Shown: in pieces, positions 1-9,296 of the stretch
Layout of the letters: every line of letters begins with the position of its first letter
How positions within the stretch are numbered: position 1 is the stretch's first letter
DNA from: Lytechinus pictus
Taxonomy: Eukaryota > Echinodermata > Echinoidea > Temnopleuroida > Toxopneustidae
DNA length: 64,000 nt
Direction of reading: 5' to 3'
NCBI RefSeq assembly: GCF_037042905.1
Contig: NC_087249.1
Coordinates: forward strand, 35,665,401-35,729,400
Notes under the pieces: generated by a model
What the model saw: the letters and a program-made list of their open reading frames with translations, nothing else
What the model was told of the DNA's origin: nothing
Database searches by the model: none
Made by a program: the position numbers and the translations under genes

Positions 1-682
1 CGCAAGTGAGTTGAAGACAGAAAGATATATATAGTAATTAGTATACATCTCTATGGTTGAAGACAACAAGAACGGTACGGTCGCTCGACAGCTAGCTGCG
101 CCGTCCGAGCGGGCGGCCGGTCGGCACAAAGCAATTCCGCAACCAACTGTGTTTTTTTGCAAGAGCCGCGTCACACGCGGATAAATATGTCATAATAACA
201 CGTCTGCTACGTTATCGACTGGTGAGAAGATCTCGATCAAATTTCATATTATTCACCTTGAAATTATTCCTTTAGGGTCTATGGTATCATTCTGAGGGAA
301 TTCACATATTTGGAATAATAGTACGGCCACAAATATTTTAATCATTTCCTCTTTGCAAGTTCTATGGCTCGCAGATACAACTTCAACTGCAGTTATTCCA
401 TATGAAGGAGTACGTGCATAGTACACAAAACGGCACTGCTTTGTTTTCTACACCGGGACCGAATACCCCCCGGTGACGTCACACTCAAAGAACACCCGTC
501 TCGGTAGGCATTGCAGGAGCGAACTCAGGGAAAATGGGTAGGGATAAATCGTTCAAATTCACTATTTTGAAAAAAGAAAATGGGGGGTCGAATGACCTAT
601 TACTGTTTGGGGGGTTGTAAGGTTGCTATTAATGTAAATATCTCAATATTTGGAATCGTCTTCTTAATTCAACTTTAAATAC
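1..682. other. NCDN intron or downstream sequence, no gene seen
   Basis: I find no convincing coding exon here on either strand. The stretch follows the donor site of the NCDN exon at 683-766 (gene on the minus strand), so it should be intron leading to the last NCDN exons off the left edge. It has a short GC-rich patch near 90-180 and is otherwise AT-rich. Confidence 0.5.
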
Positions 683-766
683 CTTGACAATCAGCCAATA
701 TTCTCAGGATAGCAAGACCAAGGACCGTCTCATAGAAAGTCAGCACAACCAAGTCCTTCCTTGCAG
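683..766 (-). CDS. NCDN: Neurochondrin exon (sixth in window)
   Basis: An 84-nt internal exon of the NCDN homologue. The acceptor is a long pyrimidine tract ending in cag at 767-769; the donor reads G|gtattt at 683/682, a weaker match to the consensus. It enters in phase 1 and its first two bases complete the Ala codon begun by the exon at 22334-22457. It leaves one base over. The peptide has the core KDLVVLTFYETVLGLAILR and lines up with the vertebrate NCDN stretch after 'LPALVQQQ', which reads as a hydrophobic helix around 'LGLLMARLL'. The partner exon is 21.6 kb away. The call rests on phase agreement, splice sites and modest similarity recalled from the family. It is the least certain of the six exons. 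Confidence 0.68.
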
Positions 767-1084
767 CTGAAAAAAAAGAAAATTGACAAGTAGATGACCA
801 ACGATAAACATAAGATTACAATCCGAGCAAAGTAGTAATCAATTCAAAGCTCATATAGGCTCTTCTACTTTAAAGCCTGCCATGGTCACCATTCCAATAC
901 TATATGAGATTTCTTGCCCTAAAACAATTATGGTATGGAGGATATAGAATAGAATGTGTTTATCAGATAAATTTTGCATTATCTCACTTATCTTACTAAA
1001 CTTAACATAAAAAAATTGAACATGATTTTCAATTATCAGTCCAAAGTCACAATTTTTTTTTTTCTAGCTAATTTTTTTTCTCTA
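767..1084. other. Intron sequence between NCDN exon and LINE
   Basis: AT-rich, with no coding signal. It contains the polypyrimidine tract of the NCDN acceptor (minus strand) and, at about 1020-1085, A/T runs that look like the tail of the neighbouring LINE. Confidence 0.4.
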
Positions 1085-2141
1085 TTTATCCTCAATTGAG
1101 GTACTTTATTGTCCATAAAAATATCAAAAGATACAAATTTTTACATCAACAAAATTCATATCATATCACACAACAATATTTTACAAAAAATACAACAAAT
1201 ACAATAAATTATGTTATTTACACTACCAGTCACAATTCCTCGGCCCGTTGTCACCCGTCGAGAACCAGAGAACAATAGATTCAGTGGACTTGAATCCCTT
1301 GTTCTCCGGCTCCAACAGGCCAGCCAAAAGCGAACCAAAAATCCAAAGTAAAAACACATCTTCTGCAACTCATTAAATCTTTTCTGATTATACTTCAAAC
1401 TCAAGTAAAATCTTATTTCTGCTTTCAAATCTTTCAATAGATAGTTTCCATGTAACACATGTTTCTTTTTATCATTACATTCTTTGACATAATTCTTATA
1501 TACAGTAAATTGGGCATAATTAATGATGAAATTGACGAGTTTTGTTTTTCGGTTGCCTATATCATATCCTATAATAATCATTCTTTCATTAATGTCAATA
1601 TCAAGGTAAAAAATATTCCAAATAAGGCCAAAACTATTTTCCAAAATATCCTGACTCTTCTGCATGTCCATAAAAAATGACATAATAGTTTCCTTACAAT
1701 TGCAAGTACGACATAAATCATCATTCGAAATTCCCCATTTGCATAAATTTTCTTTACTGGGCAATATTCGGTGAAAAAGATTAAAATTAAATTGTTTTAT
1801 TTTATTGTCATAAATTTGCTGAAATTTGAATTTAAATACTTCACTCCAATTAAATTTGTTTGATAAGTCTAAACGATCTTGCCAAAAATGTAAACAAACG
1901 GGTTCTTCTTTATATTTATCCACAAACAAACTATAATAGTGTTTAGCTGACATTTTCTCGACATTTATTGAGTCACCTGTTGCTAGCTCAATCACTTTGG
2001 GTTCTTCTGTTTGTAGCTGTTGTGCGGTTCTTGTATTACGTAATTTTTCTAACCAGAAGTGTGGGAATGCCTTTTTGAATTTTGACAATTCGAAAGAAGT
2101 AAGCAACGTCACAATTAGTATTGAAACGACACAAAATTGAA
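1085..2141 (-). pseudogene. LINE 3' end, L1/Tx1-like reverse transcriptase C-terminus
   Basis: A minus-strand open frame runs from the DIRS-B1 edge at 2141 down to about 1160. It resembles the region after the RT in L1/Tx1-type non-LTR retrotransposons: a conserved aromatic 'FNWSEVFKF' stretch, 'FNFNLFHRILPSKENLCKWG', then a Cys-rich 'DDLCRTCNCKETI' patch. A CAATAAAG signal (minus strand) near 1105 followed by an A-rich stretch marks the 3' end. The RT palm and endonuclease are missing. The 5' break coincides exactly with the outer end of DIRS-B1, so DIRS-B1 either inserted into this LINE or was the target next to it. I see no continuation of the LINE past 8048. The apparent ATG at 2178 belongs to the DIRS terminal repeat and is not a real start. 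Confidence 0.6.
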
Positions 2142-2352
2142 CAGAATGCTCAGTAGTGAGCATATTATTTACTAACAAGCTATACTTACCTATACCATCT
2201 CATCAAATTGCTATTCGTTACCCTGACTCGAATAGCCACCAGTAAAAAACTCCCCGAAAGAGGCTAACTGCAATCAGGTAGCCCGGGAAACCCGTCACGG
2301 AACGAGACCCATAAAACCCGCTCGCCGCATATAAGCCTCCTCTTTCGTAGCC
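2142..2352. repeat. DIRS-B1 terminal repeat (element 3' side)
   Basis: An inverted copy of 7868-8048, including the shared block TACCATCTCATCAAATTGCT and the shared stretch around CCCGTCACGGAACGAGACCC. The outermost 39 bases are not in the other terminal repeat but reappear complemented in the ICR, which is the arrangement expected of DIRS ends. Confidence 0.85.
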
Positions 2353-2390
2353 AAGGAGGGGCGAAGTCTGCTGGGGAGGACGGGTGGGGA

Positions 2391-2494
2391 GTTATAGGTA
2401 AGTATAGCTTGTTAGTAAATAATATGCTCACTACGGAGCATTCTGATTTACTACACTGCGCTATACTTACCTATACCATCTCATCAAATTGCTA
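2391..2494. repeat. DIRS-B1 internal complementary region
   Basis: The left half (to about 2451) is the reverse complement of the outer end at 2142-2200. The right half, starting ATTTACTACACTGCGC, is the reverse complement of the outer end at 7990-8048. The ICR therefore reproduces the two element termini joined head to tail, as expected for a template used to complete a circular intermediate. One mismatch (ctacGg versus ctacTg) separates it from the left end. Confidence 0.85.
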
Positions 2495-2680
2495 GAATAG
2501 CACAGAAAAACTGGAGGAGGGGCAAAAATGAGACCCTTACCCGACATGTTAGCATAACAACGATAAAGAAACCGATTGACTATAAAATGGAGTAGTCTCC
2601 CAACTGGAGAAGCTACTCTAGGAATAAAGGGATATTAATATCATCAACCTCGTTAATGAAATATATCAACTGGAAAAAGT

Positions 2681-3608
2681 CTAGGAACGATTAGGACAAG
2701 ACAGAACCGTCGAGGCAAAACCTGTGTCTCGGCTAATTATATCGGATAAGTAATAAGATACAAATGTATTGGAATTGGTCCAATAGGCTGCCTGGAGGAT
2801 ATCCTCCATAGAGGTACCCTGAAAGAGCGCCCAAGATGCTGCTATGCCCCGTGTAACGTGGGCTCTAATGGACTCTGATAATATGGCGTCCTCTCCACCC
2901 AACCTGATCCCCTGCACTAACCATCGAGAAATCGTAATTGGACTAACAGGGCCGTGAGGTTCTATTGAACTAATGAACAGTTGGTGGGAAGTGCGAATAC
3001 ACTTAGTCCTATCAATGTACCACTTAAAGGCACGTACGGGACATTGTAACCTATCTTCGGAAACTGACGAGAGATTGCTAATGGCTGGAAGAACAAATTT
3101 CACAGGGTTTAGAGGTTTCTTTTTTATTCTTAATTAGGAAACCTGGTCTAGGGATCAAGTGGACTCTGCCCTTCTCCCAACGGAAATGACCCGGCCTTAC
3201 CGTGAGTGCATGAAGCAAACTACGTCTTTGACCCGATGCTATAGCCAACAAGAAGGCTTTCTTAAAGGACAGATCAAAGAGGGAGCATTTATGCATGGGT
3301 TCAAAGAGGGATTTGGCTAGGGCCCGAAGGACCTGTGGAAGGTCCCATTTGGGGAAGAGTCTTCGGCTAGGAGGATTTTGTAAGAAAAAGGATCTTGTTA
3401 GTCTGGCAAGGACAACTAAAAATGAGATAGTCTCCCCATTAGAGAAGTCTGAATGAATGGCTGCTATGTAACCCCTTATGGAGGAGACTGATAAACCTTC
3501 GTCAAATAATAGAAGTAAGAAATCTGCTATCTTACCTAAAGAGGCAGAGGTTGGATCAATCTGTAAACTGCCACACCACCGGAAGTATCTCTGGAGTCTA
3601 GAATCATA
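2681..3608 (-). pseudogene. DIRS tyrosine recombinase remnant (B1)
   Basis: A frameshifted DIRS-type tyrosine recombinase. From 3608 down to about 3110 one frame gives the core-binding region (RLQRYFRWC, later VSSIRGYIAAIHSDF) and the first catalytic arginine block SGQRRSLLHAL. A shift near 3105-3125 moves to the frame of 2681-3103, which holds the R-A-H-V-T-R (HxxR) block and the nucleophile region TFVSYYLSDI. Compared with the intact enzyme of DIRS-A it lacks the N-terminal 50-60 residues, where it abuts unrelated DNA at about 3610. The same shift is present in DIRS-B2, so the defect predates the spread of these two copies. No functional protein is expected. Confidence 0.8.
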
Positions 3609-4075
3609 AATGTTCTAATTATGATGTATATTCAAGCATTCATTGTTTTCTTGAAAATTCAGTGTGCTTCTCTTTGTTTACAAATGATATTGTGCAAATT
3701 TCCTGTAGAAAAATTTATGACACGGATGGATTTCCATATAGTTACGATTGATTGGATCAATTGTAACTCTTTGTAAGATGGGCCCTGGTTTGTGAACAGA
3801 CCTGTCATAGCATCACAGGATGTAACCTTTCTGGAGGAATCCCCAACAAATCTAGAATTGTCTTTTCTATCTTTTTCAAATAGTAATTATGGATGGAAAT
3901 CTCTTTACACAGTATTTGCTCAACCCTTTTGATAGATGTTGGATTGCTGCAAGGTCCATAGTGACTTAATTGATAATATCATACAAAGGACTTCTTAGAT
4001 CCAAACATCGAGGACTCCATGATCAAACCAATGACATTTGCAGAGTAATGAATATCATACAGATGTTGATGTTGT

Positions 4076-4320
4076 GGAGCGTTGTGGCCCAGTGAATTAG
4101 TCTTCCAACTTTGAAACAGAGGGTTGTGGGTTCGAATCCCAGCCATGGCATAATTCCTTCAGCAAAAAAAAATTCATCCACATTGCGCAGTACTCAACCC
4201 AAGTGAGATGAATGGGTACCTGGCAGGACTTCATTCCTCGAAAAGCCAGGGTAAAAATATCAAAGTCTTTGGACATAATGTGATATGTGCTATACAAGAA
4301 CTGCATCATTATTATTAACC
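4076..4320 (+). mobile_element. tRNA-derived SINE
   Basis: The head has a Pol III A-box-like TGGCCCAGTGAATTAGTC and a perfect B-box GGTTCGAATCC at 4129-4139. A body follows with CTCAACCCAAGTGAGATGAA and GGGTACCTGGCAGGA, then TGTGCTATACAAGAA and an ATT-repeat tail at about 4310. Head, body and short-repeat tail match the standard tRNA-SINE plan, and the body resembles conserved SINE bodies of marine invertebrates that I recall. The B2 counterpart is at 45576-45840. Confidence 0.75.
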
Positions 4321-4436
4321 AATTCATAATGAAAGTTGCACCATATTGGCCTATCAATATTTGATTCTTTGGAAAAAATCTCAGGTCAATTTTGATGCAG
4401 GAAAGAATGACCACCCCTTGTACACTTTCAGAACGA

Positions 4437-4720
4437 GAGTGTTGGATCAGTTGGTAGAATGTACGTCTCACAACCGGGAGGTGGGGGGGATTTGCTGCTA
4501 CCCTGTTTGGCGTTCAACATTTAGAGGATAGAGCCTCATCGATCTGGAGCTGCACAGTGGCTGCCGGGCTCACGATCAATTGGGTAAAATGAATTTTCGG
4601 AATATTTCTATTCTCAGAATTGTATTACGAACAATAAAATATTTTCTTAATCACAATTCCTGATTGAGAACTCTGGGATTGTATGGGAAACTTTATCATT
4701 GGAACACACAGTAGATTGTT
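4437..4720 (+). repeat. Possible second tRNA-like SINE head
   Basis: GGATCAGTTGGTAGAATGTA followed by CGTCTCACAACCGGGAGGT resembles the 5' half of a tRNA with a Pol III A box. The B box is not recognisable and a G run follows. It is present, more degraded, in DIRS-B2 at about 46000-46250. Confidence 0.4.
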
Positions 4721-5468
4721 AACTGTCATAATTATTTCCAAGGAAATTATTGTTTATGTATATTTTCTTTCAATATAATCGCCCAATGAATATGTCGTAT
4801 GTGTTTGTATACTTTATATCATTTGTATGTACAGCCAGTGGAGGCCAAATTTCTATGTATTTTATCATGGATCAACAATAAATGAATCTGAAAATCATTG
4901 TGGCAAGTGTGGTAGAATCTGATGGACAATAGCAGCAATTCTTACTGCAGGGTTCACCACCCTCAGGTCTCAGGCTCAGTTTGAGATCTCAAGACTGTCT
5001 GGGCATCCACAGACTACTCCATAAACCACACCTAAATGTTCCTTCTGTAATCCTTTATAAGCCAATATTAGTCAGAATAGAAATATACCTCAGATGCCAC
5101 ATAAACATCATGAATAGAACTACTAGGTCTACATTCAACACGAGTGATCTCAACTTTGTATGTAACCCATGTTTGGCAAGTTTTACCATTATGCCTGGTA
5201 TGATTTTGACAACCTCATCCATCACCACTATTTCCTCCTTTTCATGTTCTTCTGATATGAAACAGATTTTTCTGCAAATCAACTTGAACACCGCTTATCA
5301 TGACAGACTTTCAGGAACACCACACACACAAAAAAACAATATCACATATTGCTGTGGACTTGGAACAGATTTCAAAAAATAAAATGCAATAGCAAAGAAA
5401 TAGTCTTCCCCCTACTGGAACTTGCTGAAGGTGGGGAAGGACTAGTGTTTGACTGTCAAAAGTCCCGG

Positions 5469-7815
5469 TTATGAGTGGGGGCCCTGAATTCGGTGCGCTG
5501 ACAGTGGGCCTGGCGGCCCTGTCTCCCACCCAGAGGTTTCATAGACTTTCCCCGCGGCCCCTTTCATTCCTGGCGTCGCCACCAGAGCGAGGGAAGGAGA
5601 GGGATGACCCCTTATGTTCATTGTAGGTCTGGAGCTAGAGCTAGCATAAAGGGGTCTCTGGGCCTGGCCCTGGGCCGGTCTAGGGCCAGGCGGACTAGGT
5701 CTACTCGAGGAGAGCTTATAAAATGTCTTGTCAGCTGTGGTGCTGGCTGAAATTGACTCGTCCAATACTTCTTGAAAGTGTCCATGAAACAAGTCCTTAC
5801 CTTCGAAAGGAAGCTTAATGAGAAGTCTGGCTGCCCCTTTCTCAATCTTGATAGCATCTAGAACTTTAGCCCTCCTTGGCCTCGTGCATAGCAGTGTTGA
5901 TCTTGCTGCTTGCTTATTATACTGGAGATCAGCGATTTTGTGACTCTAACAATAAGTTCTTGTCATGGTAGAGACTCCAACCAAGCTGCTGAGCCTCACT
6001 AAGAGCGGTTAACAGGCACCCCTGGTACATCGCGAGTCTCATACCACTCCGGATGGCCGCGTCAAGCGCTGCTAGCTGATAGTCGGCTGAGCGGTAACCA
6101 GTGCCGCGGAGAGGGTTACGGCCCGATCTAGACTTCCTCGCTCCCGCATCCCCGACACGGAAAGCAACGTCTGGGACCGAAGGTGTGCACAAAGAAATCC
6201 TCAAAACCTTGAGCGGCAAACTGATAGTCCTTCGATACTTCTTAACTGATCGGTTTAAGCCGAGAGTGTTGCTTAACTAGGCCCCGAAAGTAGGATTTAT
6301 ACGGAGCGTCCATCTTGATCGCAGGACTGACTTCGTCCGAACTACTAAGGGACGAGTTCAGGCGGAAGATTGACTTCTCTCGCACAGTTTCGCTACTGGT
6401 ACTGTCTTTGGCCCGAAGTAGAGGGCAGTATTTAGTCAGATCAGGGCTGACTGATGCCTGTTCCCACTAGCCGGAGTATCGCGTTCGTGTATGCCAGAAC
6501 TCTCCCGTACCCCTAATGGTGATTCTCCTCGTTCGAATCCCATTTGCTGGGCAGCCTGCTGGGCAGCCTGCAGGGAATGCACGGGGCTGCTATTAGCATT
6601 TGATGGGGAGATATCGCCCCAATCTCTTCTGCGAGATGTAACGGGTTGGTGGTAATCGAATTCCGAATCAGATTCTCCCACAATGGAAAACTTTCTTTCC
6701 GTCCCTTCCTTTCTCTACGAGGCGAATAATCGCTAGCTTTTTCTCAACGGCTAGTACGAGGCAAGTTATCATTAGCCCCCATTGGACTTGACTGCTCGCT
6801 CGTCCCCAGACACCCTCCTGTCTTTCGTTTTTGTTCCTGCTTAAAACTAAGTTTTTTATTGTTTGAATTAAGATGTTTATCAATAAGCATCCTTCCACCA
6901 CCACATGTGTTTGTATTTTTTTATTACTTCATCTTTTCCTTTTAGTAATCATAATATATTAAGTTGCATTATATTTTCGTCATCATTTCAAGTTTTTAAA
7001 TCTGTACACTCTATGTATATATGCCTGTAAATTGTACGCAATTCAGCCTTTTGGCAGCAAAGTGCAATAATTTCAATAAAACCTTTTCAAATTCTAATTC
7101 AACTCCGCGACCGGTACAAGGCGATCTAGACCTCTCTCTACGTCTAGAATGAGTCGAGTTTTCATTAGCCCGTTATCTCCGGCGGCTTTGTCTACTACTT
7201 GCCGGGCTGGCGGTAAGCAAGTCCTGTGGGTCGGGATAGGTCGATGGCGGCGCCCGCTGGGGGAGGATCGCCTGCAAGGCTTCCAAGATCCAACTACCCG
7301 CCTCGGCGGGGTCTGGCAATGAATGGACTTCTGAATTACAGGGGGTTGTAGTGAGTCGTTAATTCGAGCCTGATTGACATTAGAACACGAGTGGTCATCG
7401 CGAGGCCTCTTCTTGCCCGCCCTACTCTTTGATTTTATTATATTTATTATTTATTTTTATTTTATGAGGAGCTACCCCGATCGGAAGGAGTGTAAACAGT
7501 CTCTTCCGATTTATCTGTACCCTTGTCTACCTCCCGCCTATGGGACTGGGTGTCTGATTGTGTAGAGTCATAAGCCGGCGTTGTCTTGGCCGGGTTATTA
7601 GTGATAGCGTTCTTCGGCTTTGTCTTGGCCGCCTTATCATCTTTGTTATTATTATTTCTCGGCTTTGTCTTGGTCGAGATATTGGCCCTCGGCTTTGTCT
7701 TGACCGAGTTTTTCTCCCCTTTATTGAGATCTCTTGGGTTGGGGGAGGCTTGGGAATTATCAATGTTTATGTCAGTTTTATTTCTACAGACATCGTGATT
7801 AATAAAGAAAGGCAC
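5469..7815 (-). pseudogene. DIRS gag remnant (B1)
   Basis: Several minus-strand fragments in different frames together resemble a DIRS gag. They are an N-terminal lysine/asparagine-rich part (7462-7815, repeated KTKPR units), a part with repeated QAAQQ (6436-6681), a central helical part containing ALDAAIRSGMRLAMYQG (5929-6219), and a proline/arginine-rich end (5469-5857). It sits between the DIRS leader/terminal repeat and the block that replaces RT, which is where gag belongs. A 320-bp foreign insertion (6782-7101) and frame changes break it. The DIRS-B2 counterpart at 48710-50381 lacks that insertion. Family assignment rests on position and general likeness, since gag sequences diverge fast. 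Confidence 0.6.
6782..7101 (+). mobile_element. 320-bp insertion, probable LINE 3' tail
   Basis: It is present in DIRS-B1 and absent at the equivalent place in DIRS-B2, where CATTAGCCCCCA joins ACTCTGCGACC directly. The right end, with CAGCAAAGTGCAATAATTTC followed by AATAAAAC, looks like the 3' untranslated end of a CR1/L2-type non-LTR element. No coding part is left. Confidence 0.55.
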
Positions 7816-7867
7816 TGAAGCGCGGTGGCTAAACGTTTCAAGTGTACTCAGCGACGTCGCGGTAACG

Positions 7868-8048
7868 AAAGAGGAGGCTTATATGCGGCGAGCGGGTTTT
7901 ATGGGTCTCGTTCCGTGACGGGTTTCCCGGGCTACATGATTGCAGTTAGCCTCTTTCGGGGAGTTTTTTACCGGTGGCTATTCGAGTCAGGGTAACGAAT
8001 AGCAATTTGATGAGATGGTATAGGTAAGTATAGCGCAGTGTAGTAAAT
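7868..8048. repeat. DIRS-B1 terminal repeat (element 5' side)
   Basis: Inverted partner of 2142-2352, ending GCGCAGTGTAGTAAAT. The outer 12-16 bases are unique to this end and are copied in complement in the ICR. Confidence 0.85.
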
Positions 8049-8209
8049 ACTCAATGTAAACACGCTATAACACCATATGATTTCATAAAATTGACAAATT
8101 TTTGTATTTTTGTACCAAGCTACAAAATGAGGTTATTAATATGCCATGGTGAAGTCCCTTTTTAGTGCTGTAAGCTTATAAACGTCAAATCGGCCTCTGG
8201 GGTTAGTTG
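8049..8209. other. Flank of DIRS-B1, nothing recognised
   Basis: A short AT-rich spacer between the DIRS-B1 end and the repeat starting near 8210. No LINE continuation matching 1085-2141 is evident. Confidence 0.4.
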
Positions 8210-8960
8210 GAACATGTCATTACGTCAAACCCCCGTTTGGAGAAAGACCGCAGTTCAGATTGCAAACTGCGGTGTTATACCCCATTTTTCATTTGGATCT
8301 CTTAAAAATCATTTCCAAGCCCTTATCAACCGCGCTTGGCCAGGTAATCCAGGGGTAATCCCCGCTGTCTCAATTTCACCTCCACAGGCCAGTATATGAG
8401 CGTTGAGCAAAGGACGAAAAGATAAACAACAGCTGTGCTATTACGTAAGACTTCTCTGCCTGTAGTAGGACCTTCGGAATGAAATTATTGTATTCGATAT
8501 TTAATCACGTTTTCAAAGGCATATTGTATTCAGTAATCCAATGTTAGTCCTTTTTAAATTTCGAACGAAGAAAATCGACCTCGAAATAAGGAAAGCAAGC
8601 GAATAAAAATGACAGCATGCTTACAGGGTCCGCACTCAGCGCTGCGCATGCATCCCATCGTGTGTGGCCCCCTGCTGTGACTGTATATGCCGGGCTGTTG
8701 TGTTATCTTCGGACCGACGTCAAGAAACAGGTGTTTTGATACTTAAATTGCTTGCTTGGGGCAGTTAGGGTTTGTCGTACTTGGAGAAGAGAATTGATGA
8801 GAAGGGAAACTGGGGTAAAGTGTTCTCAAATGGAAGTTTTTCGTCATGTTCCAACTTACCCCAAACATAATTATGAATAAAAACATTGGATATGAGAAAA
8901 AATATATAAAGTATTTCACACTCTTCTGAACATGTATTGTATACCATGCTTGTTTTGTTT
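8210..8960 (+). repeat. Dispersed repeat family R, copy 1
   Basis: The same sequence recurs inverted at 25955-26690 and direct at 51540-53150. Shared landmarks include CAGCTGTGCTATTACGTAAG, TCGAACGAAGAAAATCGACC and TTTTTCGTCATG. No protein is recognised. It is probably a fragment of an old transposon. Confidence 0.75.
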
Positions 8961-9296
8961 ATCAGTTAGGTCTGAGTGTGCATTTAAGGCCTATTGTAGG
9001 CCCCTAATGCAATATTTATATAATATTGACTGGTCTTGAGGGGAACATCAAATATATTGCCAGCAAAAGAATCATATTGGCCCGAGTCTTTAGACGAGGG
9101 CAATATTGGTCTTTTAAGGGCAATATATTTGATGTTCCCCGAAAGAAGGGCAGTCAATATTTTTATTATCATCCAAATCAGATATCTAGAGCAAAAATCA
9201 TGATAACAGTGATATCTTTTAAGAATAGAGTTCTGTTGTGTCATGATAATATCAGTGTCTAGGCTCTGCACTTTACCATTATGACGTACTTGCAAG

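Larger units (their letters stand above)
3610..5400. other. Unrelated block replacing RT/RNase H in DIRS-B1
   Basis: About 1.8 kb with no similarity to the RT/RNase H that occupies this place in DIRS-A. The same block lies at the same junction in DIRS-B2 (45107-48000), so it belongs to this element family and is not an independent insertion. It includes a tRNA-derived SINE (4076-4320) and a second tRNA-like segment (4437-4720). No coding sequence is evident. Confidence 0.75.
2142..8048 (-). mobile_element. DIRS-B1: non-autonomous DIRS-like element
   Basis: A 5.9-kb element read on the minus strand. In window order it has a terminal repeat (2142-2352), an ICR (2391-2494), a tyrosine-recombinase remnant (2681-3608), an unrelated block (3610-5400), a gag remnant (5469-7815) and the opposite inverted terminal repeat (7868-8048). 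The ends were set by comparison with DIRS-B2: both copies start at CAGAATGCTCAG and stop at GTAGTAAAT, and the flanks differ beyond. There is no RT or RNase H, so movement would need enzymes from another DIRS element. No target-site duplication is expected for tyrosine-recombinase elements and none is evident. Confidence 0.85.

Noticed and set aside
4084-4140. A functional tRNA gene
   Set aside because: The A- and B-box-like parts are followed by a SINE body and the cloverleaf does not close well.
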